Positions 16,452 through 23,901 of a stretch of 43,077 nt of DNA are shown one piece after another. The stretch is from Thiocapsa sp. UBA6158 (GTDB taxonomy: Bacteria > Pseudomonadota > Gammaproteobacteria > Chromatiales > Chromatiaceae), in contig NZ_DIUM01000137.1 in assembly GCF_002423035.1 (NCBI RefSeq), positions 1 to 43,077 on the forward strand, read 5' to 3'. Under the pieces are notes generated by a model. It saw only the letters and a list, made by a program, of their open reading frames with translations, did no database searches and was not told the DNA's origin. Both the position numbers and the translations under genes were made by a program. How positions within the stretch are numbered: position 1 is the first letter of the stretch; the number at the start of each line of letters is the position of its first letter.

Positions 16452-16922
16452 TCAGTGCTGGCCCGTATGCCCGAACCCGCCGCTGCCGCGCGCGGACGCG
16501 TCGAAGTCCTCGACGATCCTCAACGCGGCCTGCAGGACCGGAATCAATACGAGCTGGGCGATGCGCTCGCCGATCTCGATCCGGAAGGGCGCCGTCCCGC
16601 GGTTCCAGCAGGAGACCATGAGCGGCCCCTGATAGTCCGAGTCGATCAGCCCGACCAGGTTACCGAGCACGATGCCGTTGCGATGGCCGAGACCCGAGCG
16701 CGGCAGGATTAGACCCGCGACGTTGCGCTCGGCAATGTGGACGGCCATGCCGGTCGGAAGCAGCTCGGCCGCGCCGGGTGCAAGCTCGAGCGGGGCGTCG
16801 AGCATGGCACGCAGATCGAGCCCGGCCGAGCCCTCGGTCGCATAGGTCGGCAAGGGAAAATCGCGACCCAGGCGCGCGTCCAAGATCTTGACCTCAAGTG
16901 GATGCAGCATGGCGTTCGGCAT
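16452..16922 (-). CDS. dut: Deoxyuridine 5'-triphosphate nucleotidohydrolase (dUTPase)
   Basis: 156 residues. It hydrolyses dUTP to dUMP. All five trimeric-dUTPase motifs are visible: ATEGSAGLDLRAML (1), PRSGLGHRNGIVLGNLVGLIDSDYQG (2-3), IEIGERIAQLVLIPV (4), and the Gly-rich C-terminal tail ARGSGGFGHTG (5). The ORF start overlaps the end of coaBC by 29 nt; the ATG at 16910 (MLHPLEVKIL) is an alternative that keeps the family start. The dut-coaBC coupling is a classic gammaproteobacterial arrangement. Confidence 0.96.
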   Translation of the reverse strand: MPNAMLHPLEVKILDARLGRDFPLPTYATEGSAGLDLRAMLDAPLELAPGAAELLPTGMAVHIAERNVAGLILPRSGLGHRNGIVLGNLVGLIDSDYQGPLMVSCWNRGTAPFRIEIGERIAQLVLIPVLQAALRIVEDFDASARGSGGFGHTGQH

Positions 16923-18105
16923 AACGTTCCGCGAGGAGCACGGCCAGCTCGCGCGCGAGCTCGACCTTCGACATCATGGGCAGCGCGCGCTGCCCCCCGT
17001 TCCAGAGCACCAGCAGCGCGTTCTCGTTGCGCTCGAAGCCGCCCGAGGCGCCTCCGACCCGATTCGCCGCGATCATATCCAGCCGCTTGTCCTTCAGCTT
17101 GCCGCGGGCGTATTGCTCGACATCATTCGTCTCCGCCGCGAAGCCCAAGGTGAAGGGCGGCGACGGCAGAGCCGCGACCTCGGCCAGGATATCCGGGTTG
17201 CGCACCAGCCGGATCTCCAGCGCATCGGCGGCCTTTTTGATCTTGTTCCCCGCGGGCTCGGCGGGCCTGTAGTCCGCCACCGCAGCGGTGGCGACGAAGA
17301 TGTCGCAGTCGCGGCTGCGCACCGTCACGGCCGCACGCATCTCCAAGGCCGTCTCGACCTTGACCAGCTCGGCGACGACAGGCGGTGCCAAGGCGCTCGG
17401 TCCGCTGACCAAGACCACGCGTGCGCCCAGATCGGTCAGCGCGGCTGCCAGCGCGTAGCCCATACGCCCGGAGCTGCGATTGCCCAGATAGCGCACCGGG
17501 TCGAGCGGCTCGCGGGTCGGACCGGCGGTCAGGAGGACGCGCACGCCGGCCAGCGGTTGCAGGTCCGAGCCGCTCAGCGCCTCGGCGATCTCGAGCGGCT
17601 CGAGCATCCGCCCGGGGCCTTGGTCGCCGCAGGCTTGGCTACCCACGCCCGGCCCCAGGATCCGCGCGCCGCGAGCCACCAGCCGGGCCAGATTGTCTCG
17701 GGTTGCCGGGTGACGCCACATCTGCTGATTCATCGCCGGGGCGAGGATCAGTGGCGCCTCGGTCGCGAGGGCCAAGGTCGTGAGCAGGTCGTCGGCGATC
17801 CCGGCCGCCAGACGCGCCATCAGGTCCGCGGTCGCCGGGGCGATCAGCAGCCGATCCGCCCAGCGGGCCAACTCGATATGCCCCATACCGGCCTCGGCCG
17901 CCGGGTCGAGCAGATCGGTCCGCACCGGGTGCCCGGAGACCGCCTGAAAGGTGAGAGGGCCGACAAACGCCGTCGCCGCGTGCGTCATGACCACCCGCAC
18001 GACATGGCCGCGATCGCGCAGGCGACGCACGAGATCAACCGACTTGTAGGCTGAGATGCCGCCGCCGACACCGAGCAGCACCTGATTGCGGGGGCTTGGA
18101 TCCAT
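16894..18105 (-). CDS. coaBC: Bifunctional phosphopantothenoylcysteine decarboxylase / phosphopantothenate-cysteine ligase
   Basis: 403 residues. It performs two steps of coenzyme A synthesis. The N-terminal CoaC flavoprotein half starts LGVGGGISAYKSVDLVRRL and carries the active-site PAMNQQMW (about 140) and a GSQACGDQGPGRM lid with the catalytic Cys. The CoaB half begins around residue 185 with VLLTAGPTREPLDPVRYLGNRSSGRMG and includes ATAAVADYRP and the KIKK motif for nucleotide and substrate binding. First gene of the minus-strand operon; divergent from radC with only 68 nt between them. Confidence 0.97.
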   Translation of the reverse strand: MDPSPRNQVLLGVGGGISAYKSVDLVRRLRDRGHVVRVVMTHAATAFVGPLTFQAVSGHPVRTDLLDPAAEAGMGHIELARWADRLLIAPATADLMARLAAGIADDLLTTLALATEAPLILAPAMNQQMWRHPATRDNLARLVARGARILGPGVGSQACGDQGPGRMLEPLEIAEALSGSDLQPLAGVRVLLTAGPTREPLDPVRYLGNRSSGRMGYALAAALTDLGARVVLVSGPSALAPPVVAELVKVETALEMRAAVTVRSRDCDIFVATAAVADYRPAEPAGNKIKKAADALEIRLVRNPDILAEVAALPSPPFTLGFAAETNDVEQYARGKLKDKRLDMIAANRVGGASGGFERNENALLVLWNGGQRALPMMSKVELARELAVLLAERYAERHAAST

Positions 18106-18173
18106 GACCTAACCGTGTACACTGCGTCTGCGGAACAGGCCGCAGTTTAGCGCAACCCATCGACGGAGGTCGC

Positions 18174-18848
18174 ATGCCGATCAAGGACTGGCCGGAGGGC
18201 GAACGGCCGCGGGAGAAGCTCTTGGAGCGGGGGGCCGGCGCACTCTCGGACGCCGAGTTGCTGGCGCTGTTTCTGCGCACCGGCGTGCGCGGCAAGAGTG
18301 CGGTGGATCTGGCGCGCGAGCTGCTGAACGATTTCGACGGTCTCGTCGGGCTGCTCGCCGCGGATCAGAAGCGTTTTTGCGAAGGCAAGGGTCTCGGCAC
18401 CGCCAAGTTCGCCGAGCTTCAGGCGGTCCTCGAGCTCAGCCACCGCTACCTACTCTCGCGGATTCGCGGTCAAGATGTGCTGGCCAGCCCGGAGGCCACG
18501 CGCGACTATCTCAAACTGCGCCTCTACGGCTCGCCGCACGAGATCTTCGCCTGTCTCTTCCTTGACAACCGACACCGGGTCATCAGCTACGACGAGCTGT
18601 TCCAGGGCACGATCGACGGAGCCAGCGTGCATCCTCGCGTCGTTGTGCAGCGGGTGCTCGCCACCAATGCCGCAGCCGTGATCTTCGCCCACAATCATCC
18701 CTCGGGTGTGGCCGAGCCCAGCCAAGCGGATCTGCGGATCACCCAACGTCTGAAGGAGGCTCTGAGTCTGATCGACGTGCGTGTTCTGGATCACGTCATT
18801 ATCGGCGACGGCGAGGGCACTTCGCTGGCCGAGCGTGGGCTCCTTTAG
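18174..18848 (+). CDS. radC: RadC family JAB1/MPN domain protein
   Basis: 224 residues, the standard RadC length. An N-terminal helix-hairpin-helix-like region (GALSDAELLALFLRTGVRGKSAVDLA) is followed by the JAMM/MPN metal motif HNHPSGVAEPSQAD, with an upstream Glu in FQGTIDGASVHPR. It was historically linked to DNA repair, but its molecular function is unproven. GGAGG lies 5 nt before the ATG. Divergent from coaBC, as in Pseudomonas and E. coli relatives. Confidence 0.95.
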   Translation: MPIKDWPEGERPREKLLERGAGALSDAELLALFLRTGVRGKSAVDLARELLNDFDGLVGLLAADQKRFCEGKGLGTAKFAELQAVLELSHRYLLSRIRGQDVLASPEATRDYLKLRLYGSPHEIFACLFLDNRHRVISYDELFQGTIDGASVHPRVVVQRVLATNAAAVIFAHNHPSGVAEPSQADLRITQRLKEALSLIDVRVLDHVIIGDGEGTSLAERGLL

Positions 18849-18864
18849 TTCGAGTGAGTTGTCA

Positions 18865-18994
18865 GCTGTCAGCCTTCTGCCCGCTAATGTGCCGATTCCA
18901 TCATCGTTTGGCCGGGGAGCGAAGATCCGGCTTCGGTAGACCGCAACGCGATCGTTGCTTTGCAGACTACGGCTGCTGGCTGGTGGCTGACAGC
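18865..18994. repeat. Spaced inverted repeat GCTGTCAGCC ... GGCTGACAGC
   Basis: Perfect 10-bp arms at 18865-18874 and 18985-18994 enclose 110 nt without an ORF, between radC and the DUF393 gene. GCTGTCAGCC-like stretches recur in intergenic DNA of many proteobacteria, and a related GCTTTCAGCAATCAGCT stretch occurs before pyrE. Probably a decayed dispersed repeat; no function can be assigned. Confidence 0.4.
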
Positions 18995-19024
18995 CGAAGG
19001 CGCGAAGCAAGTCCAACGCCGCGC

Positions 19025-19399
19025 TCACGGCGTCAAGGTGCAGGCGCCGTCCTTGCAACGGCGCCTCAACCGCCAGTCCGCGAAGTGCGCGTAGCCCCAA
19101 TCGAGCGGCCTGACCAAGCGCAGACCCTGCACCAAGGCCGCGAGACGACGGTAGCCCGGCAGTCGACACCAGATCGCGACGAAGGCCGGAACACCGATCA
19201 GGAGACTGCCGTCGGTCTCTCTGGCGTGGATGCGGCGCATGGCGTCCGTCCGGTCGATGCCGGCCTCGGCCAATGCGCCGCCGTCATCCGTAATGTCGAC
19301 CCAACGGATCGCACCCGCCTTATCGATTCGGCGGTAATGGGCAATCTCTTTGCTGCAGAGCGGGCAGCCGCCGTCGAAGTAGGCCGTGAATGCGGTCAT
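19025..19399 (-). CDS. DCC-family (DUF393) thiol-disulfide oxidoreductase-like protein
   Basis: 124 residues from the ATG at 19399. The family's namesake motif is at the very N-terminus: FTAYFDGGCPLCSKEIAHY (D-G-x-C-x-x-C). IRWVDITDD and DGSLLIGVPAFVAIWCRLPGY continue the thioredoxin-like core. The C-terminus carries Cys and Arg residues (RLRRRCKDGACTL). The family is annotated as putative thiol-disulfide oxidoreductase, but substrates are unknown. Longer ORF versions add unlikely N-terminal sequence. Convergent with radC and followed upstream by a vapC remnant. Confidence 0.85.
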   Translation of the reverse strand: MTAFTAYFDGGCPLCSKEIAHYRRIDKAGAIRWVDITDDGGALAEAGIDRTDAMRRIHARETDGSLLIGVPAFVAIWCRLPGYRRLAALVQGLRLVRPLDWGYAHFADWRLRRRCKDGACTLTP

Positions 19400-19467
19400 G
19401 GTATGGTGACGTCGATGTCCGGGTGTTTTTCGGTGTGGCTCGAAGATGGATCCGCACGCGCGATCGC

Positions 19468-19551
19468 TCAACCCCACTGTTCGACGCTCGACCCCTCGAC
19501 CCGCAAAAATTCATGGATGTTGTTGGTCACCAGGGTCGCGTCGAGACTCAT
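19468..19551 (-). pseudogene. VapC-like PIN toxin remnant (C-terminus only)
   Basis: A short minus-strand reading frame gives MSLDATLVTNNIHEFLRV followed by EGSSVEQWG and a stop. LVTNN-x-x-EF-x-RV-x-G is the C-terminal signature of VapC/PIN-domain toxins (TLVTNNxREFxRVxGLxxENW). The rest of the roughly 130-residue domain and any VapB antitoxin are missing upstream, where the frame degrades into Ala/Pro codons. A remnant of a toxin-antitoxin locus. Confidence 0.6.
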
Positions 19552-19628
19552 GGCAGGGGCGGCAGCCGCGCACGGTGCCCTCGGCGGCTATACTCGGCCT
19601 CCGGCAAAAAACGACAGGATCGACCCAC

Positions 19629-20480
19629 TTGAACGAGCCCGCCGCCCGGCTGCGCACACTCCTGGATCGCGGCGACATGCTCGTCATGCCCTGCTGCTTC
19701 GATGCACTATCGGCGCGCTTGATCGAGCAGGCCGGATTCCCGCTGACCTTCATGAGCGGTTTCGCCGTCTCGGCGAGCCGCCTCGCCCTGCCCGACACCG
19801 GGCTGATCTCGGTGACCGAGATGCTCGACCAGGGGCGCGCCATCTGCGATGCGGTGCGGATCCCGATCATCGGGGACGGCGACACCGGCCACGGCAATCC
19901 GGCCAACATCCGGCGTACCGTCGATCAGTATGCCCGCGCCGGCTTCGCCGGCATCATGATCGAGGACCAGGTCATGCCGAAACGCTGCGGCCACACCGGG
20001 GTGAAGGAGGTCGTGGAGCGCGACGAGGCGATCCGCCGGGTGCGCGCCGCCGTGGATGCGCGAGACGCAGGCGCCGGCACCCTGATCGTCGCGCGCACCG
20101 ATGCACGCAGCACACTCGGCTTGGACGAAGCGATCCGGCGGATGCAGGCATTCGCGGACCTGGGCGCCGACATCCTCTTTCTCGAAGCACCGTGCGACGA
20201 GGCCGAGATGCGTCGCTTCTGCAAACAGGTACCGGGTATCAAGATGGCCAATATGCTCGAAGAGGGCATCACGCCCATACTGCCGCCCGCGATGCTCGCC
20301 GAGATCGGCTACGGGATCGCCGCCTACCCGCTGACCCTGTTGAGCACCGCCGTCTTCGCGATGCGCGAGGCCCTCGCCGACCTGGCCGCCGGACGCACAC
20401 CGGAGCGAAGAGTCGACTTCCGCACGCTGCGCGAGCTGGTTGGATTCGATGCCTATGACGAGCTGTTGAAGCGCTACTAA
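19629..20480 (+). CDS. Isocitrate lyase / PEP mutase family protein
   Basis: 283 residues from a TTG start at 19629 with AGGA upstream and a TATACT-like -10 near 19590. It is a TIM-barrel enzyme of the PEP mutase/ICL superfamily, with metal-binding IIGDGDTGHGNPANIRRTV (D-x-D) and the loop IEDQVMPKRCGHTG, whose Lys-Arg-Cys-Gly-His is the catalytic-loop signature of C-C lyases (methylisocitrate lyase, dimethylmalate lyase, oxaloacetate decarboxylase-like). Substrate is not determinable. No prp genes are nearby, so a methylcitrate-cycle role is not supported. The TAA stop is provided by the left inverted repeat of element copy B. Confidence 0.88.
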   Translation: MNEPAARLRTLLDRGDMLVMPCCFDALSARLIEQAGFPLTFMSGFAVSASRLALPDTGLISVTEMLDQGRAICDAVRIPIIGDGDTGHGNPANIRRTVDQYARAGFAGIMIEDQVMPKRCGHTGVKEVVERDEAIRRVRAAVDARDAGAGTLIVARTDARSTLGLDEAIRRMQAFADLGADILFLEAPCDEAEMRRFCKQVPGIKMANMLEEGITPILPPAMLAEIGYGIAAYPLTLLSTAVFAMREALADLAAGRTPERRVDFRTLRELVGFDAYDELLKRY

Positions 20481-20671
20481 ACCGCGTCCAGAGCGAGATG
20501 CTCACTTTCGAGTGAGTTCGGCGTTTGGTGCATCCACCTCCCTTAGCGGGGACGCGGTTTAAAAGGCATCTATTTTTTAATTTTTTAAACCGCGCCGGCT
20601 CCAGCGGTCGTCAAATCTGCCGGGGCCGATCCCATCCAAAAACATCACATACCGCGTGGGGCGCGGTTGAA
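20478..20671 (+). repeat. Composite palindromic element, copy B
   Basis: Unit 1 (20478-20561) is bounded by TAAACCGCGTCC and GGACGCGGTTTA, perfect over 12 bp. Unit 2 (20585-20671) is bounded by TTAAACCGCGCC and GGCGCGGTTGAA, one mismatch. The 23-nt spacer is AT-rich. Total 194 bp. Unit 1 plus flank (20478-20564) aligns without gaps to copy C (42869-42783), about 85% identical by hand count. A second shared block at 20616-20644 contains GGGCCGATCCCATC. The element starts at the TAA stop of the ICL-family gene and ends 17 nt from the stop of the convergent metallopeptidase gene. Confidence 0.85.
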
Positions 20672-20687
20672 TACGCCGAAAGTGCCG

Positions 20688-21917
20688 TCAGTAGCGCAGC
20701 GCAAGCGGCCTTCCTTGGGCCAACCAAGCTGCCCAGCCGGAGGCAAACGCATTCAGGCCGCCGGGATAGGCTCCATTCAGGTACGCCTCGTGATCAAACG
20801 CTCTGCACCGGTGTTGCGCGATCTTGTTGAGATATGCGCTCGTGAGGGACCGACGCTGCGGGCTTTCCAAGAGGAAATGCACCATAGACCAGGCGTAAGG
20901 GTAGGCAACCTCCGCGCCGATCCGATTCCAGTCGGCTCGCCCCATCGAGAGAAACGTCCGCAGCGGCGGCAGCCGACCTGAGCCTCGGAGTCGAGCCACA
21001 TCCCTGATGTCTTTGACGGGTGCGGCGACAGTTGCCGAGGATAACTGAAAATGCATGCGCTCGACGACCTCGGCAAGGCCTTCGTTCAGCCACAGCGGCA
21101 TGTTGCCGAGCCAATTCCCAAGCGCCAGATGGGCGATCTCGTGGCGCACCACGCGCATCGTGGTCTCCGGCCCCATCCAACGCACAACGGCCTCGTTTCC
21201 GTCGAACGCGTAGAAGCCGCTTGTCGTAGTGAGCGTGCTTGTCCGCCTGTCGCGGTAAGCAATGAAACGTCGCTCGCCGTCGATCACGGTCAAGCGCACA
21301 TGGAGCGGCTCGACGCCCTCGAGATCGAGGCCCTTGGCCAGAAAACGAAAGACCCCGTCGATGTTCGCCGATACCGCCGAGTCGAAACCGGAATCGCGGC
21401 GCGCGCCGAAAAAGCGATAGTCGGTCGAGAACATTCCGACCCCGCCTTCGGCCGTATGGCCCACGACACGGGCATCGTGAACGGTCGGCTTCCGATCGGA
21501 AAACACAGCTCGACCTGCTTCATCGGTGTAGCGATAGACCTCGCGCTGGGCCTTGCGCGTGGGGTTCGGCGTCCGGGTCCGAGCGCAAGGGCTCCCGATC
21601 GCGTCATGAGAGACATGGTGCCGTGCTTCGAGGATCGGAACAGATGTCTGCCGCGATGAGCGCCCGGCGATCGGCACGATGTCGAAGGAGTCCTGCAATC
21701 CAATCAACGACCGCGCCCACTCACCGAGGCCGAGCGCGCCCAAATAGCCTTTGCGCTGCTCATCGCTGGAGACCAGCCACATCAGCCCCGCGGACAGCAC
21801 AAGCATGACCAAAAAAAGGAACGCAGCCTGGAGGAGTTCGGCCAAGCGATCGGACAGGCAACGCCGAGGGGTCGATCCGCGAGCCTTTCGGTCGGGTGTA
21901 CGTGGTCTCCTCGGCAT
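20688..21917 (-). CDS. Membrane-anchored DUF4124-like / gluzincin metallopeptidase fusion
   Basis: 409 residues. One membrane segment at about 29-50 anchors it with the bulk outside the cytoplasm. Residues 126-147 (VYRYTDEAGRAVFSDRKP) match the DUF4124 pattern seen in many periplasmic proteins. The C-terminal half contains a zinc-peptidase signature, H259-E260-I-A-H263, and the downstream WLNEGLAE, whose Glu (E279) would be the third zinc ligand, as in DUF1570/gluzincin families. The catalytic set looks intact. Substrate unknown; cell-envelope proteins or peptidoglycan-associated targets are possible. It stands alone, converging with the ICL-family gene across repeat B. Confidence 0.78.
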   Translation of the reverse strand: MPRRPRTPDRKARGSTPRRCLSDRLAELLQAAFLFLVMLVLSAGLMWLVSSDEQRKGYLGALGLGEWARSLIGLQDSFDIVPIAGRSSRQTSVPILEARHHVSHDAIGSPCARTRTPNPTRKAQREVYRYTDEAGRAVFSDRKPTVHDARVVGHTAEGGVGMFSTDYRFFGARRDSGFDSAVSANIDGVFRFLAKGLDLEGVEPLHVRLTVIDGERRFIAYRDRRTSTLTTTSGFYAFDGNEAVVRWMGPETTMRVVRHEIAHLALGNWLGNMPLWLNEGLAEVVERMHFQLSSATVAAPVKDIRDVARLRGSGRLPPLRTFLSMGRADWNRIGAEVAYPYAWSMVHFLLESPQRRSLTSAYLNKIAQHRCRAFDHEAYLNGAYPGGLNAFASGWAAWLAQGRPLALRY

Positions 21918-22087
21918 CGATCTTCCCGTCCCTGTGATTCCCTCGCATTCGCATGCTGAAGGTTGTCGTTGATTCCCGTTGCCTTTGTGGAGCTTATCGC
22001 AGTAAGTTCCCTGCTGTCCAAAGCGCGCGAAATACCGCGCGGTGACGGCCCGATACCGGCGAGGTCATGTGAGAGGAGGGGCGGCGC

Positions 22088-22820
22088 GTGATCGAGTCAC
22101 TGGAATGGGCACTCTTGGTGGTCGCCGGCTTGGTTCTGTTGAGCGTTCTACTCAGTCCGCTCGCGATCCGTCTCGGCGCACCGATCCTCCTGATCTTTCT
22201 CGGGATCGGTATGCTCGTCGGTCAGAACGGGCCGGGGGGTTACGCGTTCGACGACTTCGAGCTCGCCTACCATGTCGGCAGCATCGCGCTGGCGATGATC
22301 CTGTTTACAGGTGGGTTGGGCACCCGCGTGCACGCTATCCGCGTCTGTTGGGGACCCGCACTGATGCTCGCGACACTCGGCGTGGTGATCACCGCAGCCG
22401 TGGTCGGCCTATCGATCTGGTTGCTGGGGGTGTCCTTGCTGGTGGCCCTCTTGCTCGGCTTGCTGGTCATTCCGCAACAATTCCGGGGTGAAGTTCTACA
22501 CGCGGCAGGCATCGCCTTCATTTTGATCTTCATCGCGCGCCCTCTTGCGGTGGCCATCTGCTTGGCGCCGTTCCGATTCAGCCTGAACGAGCGACTCTTC
22601 ATCGCCTGGGTGGGTCTGCGAAGCGGTGCCCATCTTTCTCGCGATCATCCCGGTCATGAGCCCCGGCCCAGTCGACGTAAACTTCTTCAATGTCGCCTTC
22701 ATGGTGGTGATCGCCTCGCTCGTTCTGCAGGGCTGGTCCATCCCATGGCTGGCGCGGCGGCTCGATCTGGAGGATCAGCGCAAGGTGGCCGCGTCGGAAT
22801 CGCCCAAGCGCCGGCAATGA
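22088..22820 (+). pseudogene. CPA1-type K+(Na+)/H+ antiporter remnant (CvrA/NhaP2-like)
   Basis: A GTG start with AGGAGG upstream begins a normal antiporter N-terminus (LSPLAIRLGAPILLIFLGIGML, then FDDFELAYHVGSIALAMILF). At about 22451-22466 the frame jumps from the LLLG of membrane segment 4-5 straight to LGLLVIP, near the last third of the protein. Roughly 200 residues, including the GSTDAAAVF ion-binding region, are gone. A second lesion at about 22618-22626 (two bases missing within WVGLRGAVPIF) shifts the frame; VPIFLAIIPVMSPGPVDVNF onward continues in another frame to the TGA at 22818. The protein cannot be functional. Short CTTGCT repeats at the deletion junction suggest a recombinational deletion. 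Confidence 0.8.
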
Positions 22821-23190
22821 CGAAACCGACAACCCGAAAGGCGCAGGCGAGCACCATCCTCTTGAAACCATAAACGTCTTGCGGCGATGCGGGTGCCCGA
22901 CTATGCTTTTGCCCCGCCGATCCGGGGGTTTTTGGAAGATCCGAATCGCTCGCCGAGCCTGGCCGCGTCCGGTCCGAGTCCTTCGCCGAGCCGGCGATAG
23001 ACGAATTCTCCGGCATCTTGATTCGTCGTTCCGGTGATCGACCCAGTCGTCCGGGGATCGGGTGTCTTGCTTGATCGCCATGCCATGCGAGGCGGCCGGA
23101 GACACGTCGAAGGTGCTTGATGCTTGTTGCCAAAAAACCGCCCGCTCGCGGGTTTCACGACAGCCAACCCCGGTGAAGGATGAGATCGAT
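22821..23190. other. 370-nt region without an intact gene
   Basis: No convincing intact ORF. A minus-strand frame (about 23080 to 22901) reads as plausible protein only if a frameshift near 23025 is assumed (MAIKQDTRSPDDWVDHRND, then DAGEFVYRRLGEGLGPDAAR); I do not recognise it. A small GC hairpin followed by T residues on the minus strand lies at about 23138-23156. The region sits between the collapsed antiporter and the DUF3611 gene and is probably decayed DNA plus the DUF3611 promoter. Confidence 0.3.
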
Positions 23191-23817
23191 ATGTTCAAAA
23201 AGTTCATCGAGAATTCTCTGAGGAAGACGCGTACCTTGCCGCGCATCAGCTTGGCGAGATCGTTTTCGCGGCTGGGCTGGACCGGATTCTGGATTCAGAT
23301 CGTGGTGGGGGCGATCCCGATCGTGCTCATGACCTACACCTTCGTCTTCGCACAGTCGCCCACCGGACCGCGTGCCGGCTTGCCGATCGTCGAGTATCTG
23401 ACGATGGGAAGCCTGGCGATCCTGGTCTTCACCACCTTCTGGTTCCATCGCTATACGAAGATCGCCAAGCGGATCGCCGGTCCGGAGCAGTCCCCCTCGG
23501 AGGAGGATCTTGCCGGAACCGTCTGGGTCGGTCTGGTCGCAAGCAGTGTCGCGATCCTCTTCACCATCGTGGTGATGTTTATCGAGGTCGCACACCTGCT
23601 GTTTTACTTTCTCTCCACGCCGCAAGGCGGTGTCCCGGTCTTCCAGACCACCGGGGCCGGGCCTGCGAGCTGGGTCTCGGCCGTCGACATGCTGAGCCTC
23701 ATGTCCATGGTCATGACCTTGTTGGCCGAGCTTGTCGTCATGGTCTTCAGCCTCTGGCTGCTGTTCCGGGTCACCGAAGGCTCGCCCGAGTACGGCGGGG
23801 GCAAGGTCGTCGTCTAG
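23191..23817 (+). CDS. DUF3611 family membrane protein
   Basis: 208 residues, four predicted membrane segments (around 30-52, 67-87, 110-135 and 170-195). FSRLGWTGFWIQIVVGAIPIVLM near the N-terminus is the family hallmark. The family is known mainly from cyanobacteria, plastids and some phototrophic proteobacteria and has no assigned function. GGTGAAGGATGAG upstream supplies a ribosome-binding site. The gene is intact although both neighbours (antiporter and tamB remnants) are broken. Confidence 0.8.
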   Translation: MFKKFIENSLRKTRTLPRISLARSFSRLGWTGFWIQIVVGAIPIVLMTYTFVFAQSPTGPRAGLPIVEYLTMGSLAILVFTTFWFHRYTKIAKRIAGPEQSPSEEDLAGTVWVGLVASSVAILFTIVVMFIEVAHLLFYFLSTPQGGVPVFQTTGAGPASWVSAVDMLSLMSMVMTLLAELVVMVFSLWLLFRVTEGSPEYGGGKVVV

Positions 23818-23843
23818 ACCGGGCCTGCACGCTCGGTCATCGC

Positions 23844-23871
23844 GCCGCGTCGCGCACTGCACCGACGCGGC
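23844..23871. terminator. GC-rich hairpin after the DUF3611 gene
   Basis: A 9-bp perfect stem (GCCGCGTCG / CGACGCGGC) with a 10-nt loop begins 27 nt past the DUF3611 stop. There is no T-run, so termination would need Rho or the hairpin may only protect the 3' end. Confidence 0.35.
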
Positions 23872-23901
23872 GGTCGTCCTCGGCAGGCTTCGCGGACGCC
23901 G

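Noticed and set aside
14172..16621. Long plus-strand ORFs (413 and 529 residues) opposite argB and algC
   Set aside because: Antisense frames kept open by high GC content; argB and algC are complete with all motifs.
23138..23156. Minus-strand intrinsic terminator (GC hairpin followed by T-run)
   Set aside because: The stem is short and no intact minus-strand gene lies upstream that it could serve; noted only within the gap entry.
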